This document shows positions 51,991 to 64,000 of a stretch of 64,000 nt of DNA, piece by piece. Each line of letters opens with the position of its first letter. Position 1 is the stretch's first letter. The notes below the pieces were generated by a model. That model was given only the letters and a program-made list of their open reading frames with translations. It did not search any database and was not told where the DNA came from. Source of the stretch: Ceratorhiza oryzae-sativae (taxonomy: Eukaryota; Basidiomycota; Agaricomycetes; Cantharellales; Ceratobasidiaceae); assembly GCA_030998015.1 (NCBI GenBank), contig JARWMV010000233.1:620001-684000 (forward strand). The letters are read 5' to 3'. The position numbers and the translations under genes were made by a program.

Positions 51991-53075
51991 ATGCTGCGAC
52001 CACGTTCGACCTCTTCTTCCCGAGTCGACAAGGCACAGCTCGACCGCCGGCGCCGCGGCTCAGACATTGTCGACGGCAAGCTTGCGCTCGACCTCGCCAC
52101 CCACACCTACGACGAGAATGTCTATCTTTTCGTCCCCAATCTCATCGGTGAGCCACGTCTCCAACTCGCTTTGTTTGTTTGCTTATCCCGTCCAGGCTAC
52201 ACGCGCGTCATCCTTGCGGGCATATCCCTCCATTACATGGGCACCCATCCGAGTACTTGCACGCTCCTCTACGGCATATCCTGTCTGCTCGATGCTGTCG
52301 ATGGCCAGGCCGCACGCGCGCTAAACCAGACGTCCAAATTTGGTGCCGTGCTCGACATGGTGACCGACAGGTGCGTCTCTTGCATGCTCGATCGCGGCCA
52401 GACTAACATCCAGCCTGCAGGTGTACCACGTCGTGTCTGCTCTGCTACCTTGCCTCACGATATACATCCTACGCCACGCTGTTCCAGATGCTCATTACCC
52501 TCGATTTTAGCAGCCACTATATGCACATGTACAGGCACGTCCCATACACCCCCGTATCTAATATCCACCCCGTCCTAATCCGGCCATTTTTCAGCTCACT
52601 TGTCACGGGCTCCAAATCCCACAAGGCTGTGACAAGCGACGTCAGCCGAATCCTTTGGTACTATTACAACAACTCGGTACTTAATTCCCCCACATAAATC
52701 TCCAGTTTTGCCACTAACGTACACCAGCTTACTCTTTTCATCTTTTGTGCTTGCAATGAGCTGTTCTTTGTCGCTCTCTATCTACTGTCGTTCGGCCCAT
52801 ACGCACCCATTGGCGGCCCGTTCACCGCCCTCTCTCAGTTCCTCTTGACCTTCCAGCCAACTGGCAAGCCGGTCCCTGAACTCGCGGTCGCAGCCCAATT
52901 CGTAGCGACAATTTCCTGGCCGCACCTGCTTGCACTCATATCCTTCCCGATATGTTTCGGCAAGAACATTATCAACATCGTCCAGCTCTGGAAAGCCAGC
53001 AAGATGCTCGTAGGCGTGGATCTGGCCGACCGGGCGAAGGAGAGGGAGGCGATGCATACTATCAAGGAGGACTAG
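51991..53075 (+). CDS. PIS1: Phosphatidylinositol synthase (CDP-diacylglycerol-inositol transferase)
   Basis: Integral ER membrane enzyme that makes phosphatidylinositol. The start is MLRPRSTSSSRVDKAQLDRR. The CDP-alcohol phosphatidyltransferase signature, DG-x2-AR-x8-G-x3-D-x3-D, is complete in DGQAARALNQTSKFGAVLD followed by MVTD. Upstream, NVYLFVPNLIGYTRVILAG is the usual PIS opening, and downstream come LITLDFSSHYMHMYSSLVTG and SHKAV, also PIS-specific. Hydrophobic spans include LTLFIFCACNELFFVALYLL and FVATISWPHLLALISFPICF. The end is REAMHTIKED. About four short introns restore the frame. The family call is firm; the assignment to inositol rather than choline or ethanolamine rests on HYMHMYSSL and SHK. 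Confidence 0.94.
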
Positions 53076-53579
53076 GTAGGACTGTGGATAGACGATGTAC
53101 ATTCTCGAAAAAAGTACAATAGGTGTAGTTCAGTTTCTGTGCGTTTTGTGTATACATCACTTGTCTAGTAATTCTATTCCCTCCACAAATCTCTCTCTTG
53201 TACTGGACCCACGTCATAACACGCACATTATGATTCTGATTCCTTCATAAACTGTGATCCTCGTGGATAAGTCAAATAGCTTCTCTGCATCGCTCACCAC
53301 GAGTCAGTTGACATATTTAGCGTTTGCCAGCGAGGAGCCCTTGCTGAAAACTCCGACGGCCAGTGAGTCCGTGCAACGTGCAACTCTCCCGAATCAATAC
53401 CTATCTAGCGAATCACAGCCAGCGATCAATGCTTATATCAACTATTGCTGAGGCGGTATACACGCGGTTCGGTGATGGTGGCCGCCGGCCAAGCGCCTGA
53501 CAGGCTACTTGAACCCGCCGACACGATGGTCTGATCGACATTTGCGGCAGCCCTAGCTCTACCCTTACCACCACCGTCC
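53076..53579. other. Intergenic between PIS1 and the PNKP gene
   Basis: No gene is supported. Short frames on both strands lack family features. Confidence 0.4.
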
Positions 53580-55599
53580 ATGCAAGACTCAACAACAACC
53601 AAGATATCTGTTTCAACCGTTGCTGGAACTACTTTAGCTTCGAGCTCTCGCAAACGCTCTGCTCAAGAACTCGGCGCGTCTTCTTCCGATTCAACAGCAG
53701 ACGCGGATGACCGTCCAACCAAACTCGCAAAACAACAAAACGCAAAAAGTGCAAGCCTATCTCAACTCTTTTTTGTTTATTTATTTTTTCTTATTGTCGA
53801 GTTCGAACATGTGATCATCGGTAGTTCCAGCAATGTTCCTGCCCAAATCCGCTCGTCCGGCACAAGCATTCAAGTGGCTGCCGTCGCTTGCCTTGCCTGC
53901 GCACCAGCCCCGAATCTTGTCTGGTCAACCGATAGCGCAGTTGGGACCCGCGACTTGTTTGCATGGCGTGCATCTAGAGCCACAGGCTTCTACCAAGGTT
54001 GGTTTCGGCCCCCCGAAACTCTATTTAGCTGGTATAACAGTCAGTTGTTAGGTCGCATTGTTTGATCTCGACGATACGCTTATTACACGCAAGAGCGGAA
54101 AGCGTTTCTCGGACGATCCGACAGATTGGAAGTTATGGTCCGATAACGTTACGGAAAGGGTTAAACGTGCTGTTGCTGACGGGTAATGTCCTCCAACCCG
54201 GTTTGTTATTGACCTCCATCTGAGAGATTGTGTGCAGGTTTGCGATCGTGGTCGTGACAAACCAAGCTGGATTACCTGCTAAACGGCGAGAGGAAAAATG
54301 GAAGAGGAAGATCCCGATGATCGCTGAATCCGCTGTGAGTCCACTCTGGTTATTCCTGGTAGTCGTTGGTACCAACAGGCGAATATGAGCAGTTCAAAGA
54401 CATCCCGTTTCGTCTATTTGCGGCCAAGGAGAAGGATGGATTCCGAAAGCCAATGCTAGGAATGTGGGATGCACTCGTTGAACAATTCAGACAGGAGAAC
54501 GTGACTATTGGTATGTGTATTCGCTGGATCATGGTGTATACTATCCCTGATTCGTCTCGATGCAGACAAGTCTGTTTCTTTCATGGTTGGAGATGCTGCA
54601 GGGAGGATAAAGCCCAAAGACTTTAGTGCCGCGGATCGAAAACTTGCTGAAAATATTGGGTTAAAGTTCTATACTCCCGACGTGAGTGGAAGTATTGTCT
54701 ACGCCAAAGGCTACTGAGGTTTTGCTTCTCCAGGAATTCTTCAAAGACCAAAAGCTGGTACTCCCCCCTCTAGAGGGATTTCATCCTTCGTCATACAAAC
54801 CCCCCACGGGTGAGAACGTCCTTGGCTCGATTGTACCTAGCACTAACCGCACGCTTCAGAAGCACCTCCATCCCTCGTCTCAACTTCTTCAGCTCCCGAG
54901 GTCGTGCTGTTCGTCGGTCCACCAGGATGTGGCAAGAGCACCATCTTCGAGCGCCATTTTGCCCCAGCAGGATATGCTCATGTGAACCAAGATACCCTTA
55001 AAAGCAAGCCCAATTGCGTCAAAGAAGTAGACCGAATATTGGGTCAACACGCGAGGTGTGTAGTTGGTAAGTTCGATCTGTATATTACCATTCCGATATG
55101 GGCAAACAAGTACATTTTCCTAGACAACACCAACCGGGATAAAGCTACCCGAGCGGAGTACATCGCGGTTGCAAAGAAACATGGCGCAGGTGTGCGTTGT
55201 GTATACTTTGATCTCCCGATCGAGTTGGCGTGGCACAACAATATGTATCGGGCGCTCCATGCGAGAGTCACAGAGGTTAGCTCAACAACAGTCGATTCCC
55301 TGACATCAACTACCTCGACAGTCGTCGAAGATAAATCCGAGGAAGAGGATACTAATTCAAAGAGCAAGAAACCAAAGAAAAAGGCCACGATCAAAACGAC
55401 CACGACTAAAACGACCACGACGAGCACATTACCCACACCACGCTCACTCGTACCCTGGATCGCGTATACGACCTTTCGTTCCAAGTTTCAAGCGCCTGAA
55501 ACAAGTGAAGGGTTTGATGAAGTGATCAAGGTCGGCTTCGTGCATGAAGGTGACGAAGAAGCGCGAGCGAGGTGGAATACGTGGATGGAGCTTAATTAG
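53580..55599 (+). CDS. pnk1: Bifunctional polynucleotide 5'-kinase/3'-phosphatase (PNKP)
   Basis: It repairs single- and double-strand breaks by removing 3' phosphates and adding 5' phosphates. The start is MQDSTTTKISVSTVAGTTLA, followed by a nuclear-type region (SRKRSAQELG). The phosphatase (HAD) domain shows VALFDLDDTLITRKSGK, AIVVVTNQAGLPAKRREEKW, KDGFRKPMLGMWDALVEQFR and SVSFMVGDAAGRIKPKDFSA. The kinase domain shows the P-loop VVLFVGPPGCGKSTIFERHF, HVNQDTLKSK, CVVDNTNRDKATRAEYIAVA and VRCVYFDLPIELAWHNNMYR. A Thr/Lys-rich insert of about 55 residues splits the kinase C-terminus before LVPWIAYTTFRSKFQAPETS. There is no FHA domain at the N-terminus, unlike the animal enzyme. About six introns, all in frame. 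Confidence 0.94.
55396..55431 (+). repeat. Short in-frame repeat encoding Thr/Lys in PNKP
   Basis: Two near-identical runs of AAAACGACCACGAC-type sequence encode KTTTTKTTTTS inside the kinase-domain insert. Confidence 0.7.
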
Positions 55600-55901
55600 A
55601 TGTCTTGGCTACGCGCCAGATTTTGCGCCCAGCGTTCAATGTATGGTCACCTCGCTTGTGTATAGCCATCGCCTTCTTTTAGAATAGGCCCGCTTTTCTT
55701 AATTGTATTAGCTTTTTTAATCGACTCAATGAAATTTCGGTATTCAATTATGCGCGTTTACGAGTTATTCAAGGGTCGGTAAATTGGAATAATTCATCGC
55801 CAGTCATCACAGGGTGCCAATTCCTCGTGCTGGCGAAGTTAGGCATTCATAGACCTGAATTATACAATCGCCCGAACAATATTTACAGTTACAAATCCAG
55901 A
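55600..55901. other. Convergent 3' intergenic region
   Basis: Lies between the ends of PNKP and the M35 peptidase gene. AT-rich and without coding signal. Confidence 0.55.
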
Positions 55902-57247
55902 TTACGACTGAGAGGGGTTGTTCTCCGCAAAGTATTCATGGCTATCCGCGTTCATGATGGCCTGAGCGGGGTTCGAATTGGCAAGCGACTTGGCACCAGA
56001 TTGGCCGTAGACATAATCTTGGGTGCCACCGTTAACCGTGAAGTGTGACTGCTCGTGGACGATGGTTCCCGCCCGCGAATCGGTGCCCGTGCTAGGAGAA
56101 GCGGCGAGTTAGAATATCGTCCTCCACGAGAAGTATACATGCGCTTACTTGGGGGCGTTCCAGAAAGCGCCGCAAAGGTATATACGGCCAGGTTGGTTGG
56201 CATAGACATAAGCATAAGCACTGCTGGTGCAAGTCTGTAATAAAATATTGCACGTCAATAATACAACCTCGCGAAACAGGACTATGTGTCCGAGGGACAA
56301 ATACTCACGGAGCAGTCATAGGTGGTGCTCGAAGCCTTGGTTCCGATCAATGAAAAGTGAGAGCGGACAGTAGAGACGCGGCCAGAGTTATAGGCACCGA
56401 ACCAGGTGGTGTAGCGTGGTTTCCCACTGGTGACCCCATTCAAGTACGAACTCGCACCTGAGACGTATGAGTTGGCAGACGTCACTGCGGTGGCAATTTG
56501 GGACTGGCGAGTCGAGGAGCATCCAACGTAGGAAACACGCTTGCCGAGGGAACGGGCTTCGATCCTAGGCGTGCTCTGCGTTGACGGTGAGATACAGCTA
56601 TATGCTATGTCTTGAATAACTTACTCGAGCAGAGACAAGGTTGCCACTGATGCCGACCTTTGCGGATTGGGTGGTGGCCTCGATGGTAGCGAGCTTTCCA
56701 GCAGCATCAACGTACTGGAAGGTGTTGGGTGCGTCGAACTGAACAAGGAGTGAGAAACAATATATCAAGCACCGAGTTGCCGTTCCTCATACCTTGAACT
56801 CTCCAGCGCCAGTGTTGGTAAAGTTGTAAACTCCAGCAAGGCTGTGGGTCAACTCAAAGGTTTGGCCCGGAGCGAGGATGGTGAAGTCAGCGGCATTGTT
56901 CTTCTTGACAACGTATTCGGGTGAGCTAGTAAGGTTTCATTAGTTGTGTTTAGCATAATGCATCGTTTGGAATTCACATACTACTTGACAAACATCCCAG
57001 TAAATTCAGGAGACCCCTTCTCGCTAGCTACTTTGAAAGTATAAGCCTTGGTTGGGGACAAAACGCCACGGGGATCCTTCAACAGCTTGAGAGGTTCCGT
57101 TCCAGTGTTCTTCACAATGGCGGTAATTGAGAGGTCCTCGACATCATTGACCGAGTCGGGGCTGACAATGGACATGGAAAGACCCGGAGCAGCCGAGACA
57201 CTGAGAACAGCAGCAGAAAGAACGGCAGTAGCAAATGCGGCACGCAT
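55902..57247 (-). CDS. Secreted M35 metallopeptidase (deuterolysin / peptidyl-Lys type)
   Basis: Zinc endopeptidase of the aspzincin group. MRAAFATAVLSAAVLSVSAA is a signal peptide. A propeptide-like beta domain follows (LSMSIVSPDSVNDVEDLSIT, GVYNFTNTGAGEFKFDAPNT). RSLGKR then precedes the mature part, RVSYVGCSSTRQSQIATAV, so processing near there is likely. The catalytic domain has SYLNGVTSGKPRYTTWFGAY, TYDCSTCTSSAYAYVYANQP, GRIYLCGAFWNAPNTGTDSR, the zinc motif TIVHEQSHF (HExxH) and the third ligand in GGTQDYVYG (GTxDxxYG). It ends NADSHEYFAENNPSQS. About six introns. The C-terminal layout is that of peptidyl-Lys metallopeptidases of mushrooms; specificity for Lys is inferred. Confidence 0.94.
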
Positions 57248-58262
57248 GATAAGGATGGTTGGACCAGGGATGGGTGACTGAGCTGAAGGACCGATGCTCT
57301 AATTCGACATTAATGCCAGCACTTTATATAACCTACATGAATACGTACAATCGCTTGTCCACGAAGAAGTACTCTGGGTCGCGCATGCGCCTTACTCCGC
57401 ATGCAATGCGTTTACTCCGACAATCGCGCCGCGACCATATGCGCAGAGTTCTGCCAAGGACTACGACCGCATCGCGGCTAGCGCTCAAATCCAATATGTG
57501 GTTCCATATTAGCATTGGACCAATATCAGCGAACGCTTGGCATTTCCGGTAAGGCAACAAGCATGCGAGTCTCCAACAGGTGCGTGACCGTCGCCACTGC
57601 CGATAACGTAGGTGCAGAGCACGCTGAAAGAACCTCAGAAGATCGGTAAACGCCGAAGTCAGGAAGGCCAAGAACATCTTCCTTTGGCCTGGTGGACAAT
57701 CAACGTTAGAGCCAATAGATGCTGGTCGCGACAGAAGGTCGGCAGAGCTAGCGATGCCGTACCACTGTGTACGCCTTGACACACACCCGGCTTTTGAAAA
57801 TCAATCCAGTAGATAGGCAATTCTTGGCCTACAGTCGCTCAGGTCAGCACCTGACACCAATATGCATGATCAAGTGTACAATACACCAACCGATGTATTT
57901 ACTGTAACTCTCACTGTCTAGCCATTCACGAGTTTAATCTCCTCATGGCTCACTCAGATTAAAATATAGAACCTGGGGGACACTCTAAAGTAGGCTTGCT
58001 ATACATGTGAGCAGCGTTGTATTTTCGGTGATTTTTACGGTCAAAACCTGAGCAAAACTCAGGTAACCTAACTGCGCAGTCTCCGATATGGTGGTTGAAT
58101 TGACATGTCTACTTTGTGGGAATCTGACCACCGACTCCGCGGATGGGCGTTTCCCAAACAAGCTTCCAAAATTTGTTATTGAGTTTTGCCAGTCATACGT
58201 TGGGTTTAGCCGTCTGTCAACTGACCCACAACCTGTAAAACGTAAACTCTAGTCGCAATAAC
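57248..58262. other. Divergent intergenic region M35 peptidase / MDM20
   Basis: About 1 kb between two start codons. An open frame on the minus strand at 57333-57782 has no recognisable features and crosses the expected promoter of the peptidase gene. No other gene is supported. Confidence 0.45.
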
Positions 58263-61200
58263 ATGGCTGATCGCAAAATTCAACCCATCTATGGTCAGTC
58301 GGCTTGTGCGAGTACTCGTTCACGGGGCTGATCGACGCTTCCAAACAAACGCAGATGCGCTCGAGACCTCGCCCAAACTCGCCCTACAGCTATGCAATAA
58401 ATCGTTAAAGAAGCAGCCCGATTCCGTTGTGCTCAAGGTACGTGTCTCTACCTACGTACTAGTATTGTGTATCTCCTGACGTGTCCCGTCATCGCAGTCT
58501 CTCAAGGCGTTAGCTCTTATACGTGCTGGGAAGCTAGAAGAATGTATCTCTCTGACTGACCAAATCATTGCAGCAAAGCCAAGCGACGAATCTGTTCTTA
58601 ATACTCTGGCACACGTATTGCGAGCGTTGGATCGGCGTAAGTGGGCTCGCATATACCATTAAAGCCGCCGTTTAAACTCTCAGACACCAGCTCAAGACGT
58701 TGTCAACCTATACGACGAGGCCTACAAGCAGAGCCCGAACAATGAAGAGTTGGGATGTCAAGCATTTATAGCCATGGCAAAAGTTGGCTCCTGGAGGACT
58801 GCTCAACAAACTGCATTGCGGCTCCAACGGACGTTCCCGGGTGCAGGCGCCGAGGCCCGTTATGTCTTTTGGGCAATCTCGTGTATGCTCATGCAATCCC
58901 GAGCCCCGGACACGCCTCGGAAGATGAAGCCCACACTACTTGGCTTGGCGTTGCGAATGATCGACGGGCTCCCAAAGCCTGGCGCTGCCGCGACCCCTGA
59001 CAAAGTCTGGTTGCACATGTCCATCCTTATCGATTTGGGAAAGCTCGAGGTGGAGGACGGTAGGTTCCCATAAACTCTTATTGGGGTATTTTTTCATGTT
59101 TCAAACCCAAGGTGCACAAAATCCTGATCAAGGGCGGGGACGATTCAAAAAGGCCTTAGAGCTTGTCGTGAATTCACAGCAGCTTGTTGGAAGCAGCCTT
59201 ATTTGCGAACAACTGCGATTGGAGGCCATGATGCTTGCCGAGAGATTTGTGGAGGAACGTGAACTCTGTAAAACGAGACTGGAAGCCAAGTAAAATGTTC
59301 AATTCATTTCGCTCTAGCATACACTGATCGCTTTTTCATTCCAGCGACCGAAACTATGGCCAGTTCAACACCCTACTTGACACTACTTTTAGCATCATCA
59401 AAAAACAAAAAGCCGGTGAAGAACTCATTCTTCCTCCAGAAGAGGAAGGCGAGCCCAAGCCAGTCCCAAATCCCGACGAGCTATACGCCGAGACCCGTGA
59501 TATCTTTACTAAAATCGCGGAAAGTGATGGTGCTGACGAACGTGCTGCTCCTTTGGCTTTGATTGAATTGGAAGTGCGGAGGAGAAAAGAGGGTATCGAA
59601 ATTGGTATGTACACAATTAAGTTTTGTTGGGCGATTGATGGCTCACACCCTGGCACCGTGTTCAAGCTTCAGTCGAGCCCGATGCACTCTATACTCTTTT
59701 ATCCAACTATCTGCTGAAGATAGGGAGCAAAACTTGCTGCTACGATGACCTCTATGATTCCGTTTCTTCACTGCCAGAGAATGGGCCGGAGCTTGAGAAG
59801 TGGATTGAACATTTGAATGGCCAAACTCAAGATCTTGTGGGTTCCATTCTACGCCATGATTGATCACTTTTGAATGAATACATGCAGACGAGCCTTAATG
59901 GCCTGCGAAGAGCCGTAAACGTCGCAAAGTTGCTTCGTACGGGCAAACCGGCCAGCGAAAAGATTGTGCCGGAAGAAGAGGTCGCGTCAGCACGTTCTTA
60001 CCTAAAATCATATTTCGAATCTGCACCACTCTGTGTGTTGCTCCAAGCTGATATTTATTTAGTTGCTGATTATTATCTTGCAGGCGAGAACTTCCCGGCC
60101 ACCGAACAGCAACCTCGGGACGATTTTGTAATTTTGGCTGCCTCGGCGCTTATTTCTGCATATACGGGTTCAGGTATAAATCCGGAAACCCGGAATTGAG
60201 TCTCTCTTTTACTAAAGGAGCTGCAAATAGGGAAGTCGTCGTATCTCAGCGAAGCCGTTGTCATCCTCGAATATGCTCACTCAAAGAGCCCATATAATTA
60301 CCGGTTCCGTGTGTTACTTATCCGCCTCTACAGGTTGTTGGGTGAGTTTTATGCTTCCACCTTGCCATCTCCGTCTAAAAGGATTCTAAAAGGTGCCCCT
60401 ACCCTCGCACACGAGCATTACAAGGGGCTGCGTATCAAGCAAATGCAGTCCGACTCGCTCTCTCACCTAGTGCTGGCACGTGCGTCGACGTTCTGCCTCG
60501 CAGGCGACAGCGAGCTAGTCAACGAATGTGTCGAGAGTAGCCAAATATATACATCTAATGTCCAGGAAACACCTGAGATGGTGGCGCGTGCTTTTGTCGC
60601 AGAAAAGTATGCCCAGGTGCGCTTTTGGCTTATGTCCTATTATAGTTATGTTGCTCACCGAGCCGAGGTAGATCCCAGACTTTGTTAACTTTGAGGAGCG
60701 ACTGGAGTGCTCGCTTCAACGTGATCTCACCAAGCTGGAGCACACGCGTATGCGACTCGGATTCGAGGCTCAAGCAGCAGATGCTCTTATCCTCGAGCTT
60801 CAAGACCTTCAACTGACCATTGTTCGGGGTAGGTTTGGCGTTTTGTGCTCCCTCAAGTTGTGCTTAACACGTTGACCCTATCTAGCCCATCATGATAATC
60901 GGGACATGAGCGTAATCCCAAACTACCAGCCTCGGGGCCAAAGTATGGACCAACAAACTTCAATGGGACCGTCGCCTGGGGTAAGTTACACGTTTTTGAT
61001 TTGGGGGATTTTATCTGAGAGTGTCTAGCTCCCCTGGCTCAGCGTGTTCTTGCAAATGTACATTCGGGCACTCGAGGACTCGCTTGGGCCAGCCCACTTT
61101 ACGGGTCGGGAATACCAATTCGAAGATGAATCACAGGTCTGGACTATGCCATAACAATCGCCATTCGAGACTCTCCTGACTTGGTTCTTGCAGTTGACCC

Positions 61201-61981
61201 CACTCGAGAAGGAATTCCGCAAGTTTACCGACAACCTGAACGAATGGCTAGTCGTTCGAGAGTTGCCCAAGGGTTCGAATGAAACCACCGAAAAGTCCAA
61301 AGATTCGGAGCCACCGAATGGCAATGACTCGAATGGATTAGCGAAAACTGGGGTCGACGTCCCGGCGCTCGCAACAGGTGTGATCGATTACTTTGAAGGA
61401 AAGTATATGCTCCTCTCGTGCCCCTTTGGCCACTCGCTAATACGAATGTGCCACAGGGTTACTCAAGAGATTCACGGAGATCTCCAATCACGAGTCGACG
61501 CTGCCTTGGGAGTCACTGCATATTGCGGGACTCGCCCAGGAAGCCCTCGTGCTTTTCGAGATTCAGAGTGCACAGTTCAAGGTGCCTGTGACAGGAAAGG
61601 CCAAAAAGGAACCGGTGAGTGCTCTACTCTCTTATGGTTTAGGATACGAGGTAACATCAATGGTTTGCTCAGGTAGCACAAGGCATCAGGAGTGTCCGGC
61701 CTCGTGCCAGTAAAGCGCTCAAGGATCTAGCCGCGGCCATGATTGCTGTCGGACAGACGGAAGGCTCCGATGCGAAGCAGAAATCCTTTGTGGAAGAATG
61801 CGGTGATCTTCAGGACTATCCCGAGGTTGGCACAATTCATTTGGTACTCGCTAGATGTGATTCGCTAACAGTGCTACAGATTTCTCAGTCTTTCCTCGGC
61901 GAGATCGCTAAGCGTACAGCTACAGCACGGAAGAACGTGTTCGAAGGTTGGGGCAAGGGTATCCTGCGCTCATTGATCTAG
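58263..61981 (+). CDS. MDM20: NatB N-acetyltransferase auxiliary subunit (Mdm20/NAA25)
   Basis: TPR-rich partner of Nat3/NAA20 that anchors NatB to ribosomes; needed for actin and tropomyosin acetylation. The start MADRKIQPIYDAIETSPKLA is spread over two exons. TPR-like helices run through the first half: LALQLCNKSLKKQPDSVVLK, SLKALALIRAGKLEECISLT, AKPSDESVLNTLAHVLRALD and VVNLYDEAYKQSPNNEELGC. Mid-protein markers are TPDKVWLHMSILIDLGKLEV, KALELVVNSQQLVGSSLICE and RNYGQFNTLLDTTFSIIKKQ. The second half contains ESAPLCVLLQADIYLVADYY-type and SPYNYRFRVLLIRLYRLLGA sequence, then HYKGLRIKQMQSDSLSHLVL. The end is GWGKGILRSLI. About 15 introns. The pattern of TPR helices followed by HYKGLRIKQMQ-type sequence is diagnostic for the family. 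Confidence 0.92.
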
Positions 61982-64000
61982 CGGAGCGGCCACTACAGGG
62001 CCGAAGGTTTGAGTTCAAGAATACACCCCCACTCCTGATTTGTGCATCTTTGTTGGACCATTATACAGCATTGTGACCGAGTTGCATCTGCCGTGTTGAA
62101 AATGAATAAGACAATGTTGAACAAATGTGGCTGAGCATGATGAAGCTGGTGGCGCATAGGTAGGTTAAGCGGGGGCATGGCCAGTTTAACATAGCCGCAC
62201 ACTCTAAACCAGATTGCAAACCGTCTCGAGCCGGCTCTATGGATCTGCGCGGCTTAGAAGCAAGCAACATCACCCAATGCGCGCGGGACCCTTTTAAATG
62301 CCTGCTCGTGCAAACCTCTAGCTGAAAACAAACAAGCAATATGGGACTTGACCCCTCAGGCTCGGTGATCGCATACAGGTGCCGAGTGGGACGGCATTGC
62401 CCTGCCTGCCTGTACCCTGGCGAGACGTGTGTAGAATACCCTCGGCTTGCGTCAGGTTTATCCGTGCCCACTCGAGTGACGGGCGAGTATCATGCGCATG
62501 GGTGCCGGACAGCACCGCCGACAAAGGTCCAAGGAAAATCGGAGTATTCCTCGTGGATTGGCACTGTGCGGACTTGGATTGCACAAGAACTAGCAGACGC
62601 GAGTGAAGGTCGAACACTCCAGATGAGGATAAAGAATTCGGCTAATTAGACCACGCAAGGTACAGCAGAGGCATTTTGCCGCCCAAAAGGCTGGGGGGGG
62701 GGGAAGAATGGACCAGGACCCGCAACGCAAACACCCGCCCACCACCCGGCCGTTGTGGGCATTGCCACCCCGCACCCAGACACCGGTTCCCCCCCGGAAA
62801 TACCCACAATCCCGGGCCTGGTGGCGGACCATCGGCGAGAGCGGGTGGCGCTCTGTCCAGAACGTGGTCGCCCACCGGCATATGTGTATATCCGACGCAG
62901 GGAGCAAAAGGTGTTAAAAAAAAAAGGCGCTGTCTTGCCGGATGCGTCTCACTCGCGGCCATTACCAACGCGGCTTCGTTTTTTTACCTCAACCGACACA
63001 TATTGGGGCGGGCGGCCTCCCCCATATATACCACATCTCGATATGTATAGCCTTTGTTGCCTCACGGCTAGGAAGAATGCACCAAAACTTAATATTACCG
63101 CGAGTTGGGATAAAACCGATTAGTGCATGTGTGTCATCGAAATGAAAAGGACCATGCCGGTGCTTACAATGAACCCCAACCCAAAAAAGCGTCTATCCCC
63201 AAAACATGGTGTTACGCAACGCGGGTCGAGTGACATGTTGGACCTCACACGCTCGCGATCGCCGAGCCAAGTGAGACCACACGCTGTATAGCCCTCTCCC
63301 CCCCGAAATTAAAAAAGAGATATTCCGCGCTCGGCGGCTAAATGACACATAGGGGCAGGGGTGGGCTCAAGGTTCCAACGCGTTACATCCATCTAGCGTG
63401 TCGGCAGGCTATGGCGAGGCCCTTGGGAAACGGGCGTAGGGTTGGATGTAACGTGTACGCGACGGAGCAAATAACAGGCTCGACAGGGTTCCTGGGCAGT
63501 CGAGCGGCGAGGAATCCCAACGCTGACCTCGTGAAGAGGTCATGTGCATTGGCACTCAGCGTGGCGGGTGAATCGTCCGTGTTGAAGGAAGTGCGGGGTA
63601 GGGGGATCAGCAAGGGCGATTGTCTATGATATCATTTTTTATTTCTTTAGCCCCGGTTTATTTTGAGTAGTTCGCCTTGAGGATCGACGGAGTGCAGGAC
63701 AAACGGGTGGTCCAGGATTCTATAACCAATCATATAACACATTCCATTCATCCAAATTTCAAACATACAAGGAACCAAGCCCCTATCCAAAGCTCGCCCG
63801 TTGATAGATTAATTTCAAATTGGAGCGAAAAGTTAAATGCTTAAATACCAATCTTGGTAAACTTTTAATATGATACATCTTCCCAAGCCACTCGATCCCA
63901 AGCTTCCGACGCGTGTGCGATCCTGGGGCACTCGACGGCGGCAGGAGCGTTCCGGGCGGAAATTTATCAAAGAATTCTCTGGTAAATCCTACGCGAGCCT
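61982..64000. other. No supported gene to the right edge
   Basis: About 2 kb. An ATG frame at 62341-62649 (MGLDPSGSVIAYRCRVGR) is open for 102 codons without recognisable features. From 62650 to 63640 the sequence is GC-rich and carries a run of 11 G at 62693-62703. At 63783-63998 on the minus strand a 71-codon frame (FTREFFDKFPPGTLLPPSS, then RKLGIEWLGKMY) is open to the edge and could be a last exon of a gene lying further right, but length alone does not prove it. Confidence 0.35.

Noticed and set aside
62676..63050. 124-codon plus-strand frame in the right tail
   Set aside because: Open only because of G/C runs; composition is not protein-like.

Overview
The window is nuclear DNA from a filamentous basidiomycete. 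Genes are dense and lie on both strands. Most are broken by many introns of about 45-70 bases with GT..AG ends, and the spliced products are typical fungal housekeeping proteins. Exon size, the very short introns and the protein types suggest Agaricomycetes (a Rhizoctonia-like lineage is possible), but the species cannot be fixed from the sequence alone. I found no bacterial operons, CRISPR arrays, rRNA, convincing tRNA or intact transposons.

Layout from left to right: a PAP2 lipid phosphatase running off the left edge (-); a spherulin-4-like protein (-); an unrecognised coiled-coil protein (-); OTU1 deubiquitinase (-) divergent from PUS4 tRNA pseudouridine synthase (+); V-ATPase subunit A (+); a secreted PEBP-like protein (-); the SNW/SKIP splicing factor (-) divergent from the proteasome ATPase RPT1 (+); an APE1-type AP endonuclease (+); SAM37/metaxin (-) divergent from the GPI transamidase subunit GAA1 (+); a USP48-like deubiquitinase (+); SOG2 (-); cytosolic HSP70 (-); a USP7/UBP15 deubiquitinase (+); SEC66 (-) divergent from citrate synthase (+); a small Arg/Gly/Thr-rich protein (+); a P-loop kinase-like protein (-); a mitochondrial AAA ATPase (-) divergent from phosphatidylinositol synthase (+); polynucleotide kinase 3'-phosphatase (+); a secreted M35 metallopeptidase (-); and the NatB subunit MDM20/NAA25 (+). 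The last 2 kb hold no gene I can support.

Functionally this is a mix, not a dedicated cluster. Protein quality control is well represented: OTU1, RPT1, USP48-like, USP7 and HSP70. There are two DNA-repair enzymes (APE1 and PNKP), several membrane-biogenesis proteins (GAA1, SEC66, SAM37, PIS1, PAP2) and core metabolism. Five head-to-head pairs share start-to-start gaps of only about 120-250 bases, so bidirectional promoters are the rule here.

I looked for an undescribed system and did not find a convincing one. The best leads are a near-symmetric element just upstream of the AP endonuclease, a degenerate first nucleotide-binding-like domain in the mitochondrial AAA protein, Thr-rich inserts inside two repair enzymes, start-codon-only first exons, and two unrecognised proteins (3299-5297 and 45423-45858). 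Exon boundaries were worked out by eye from splice signals and frame continuity.
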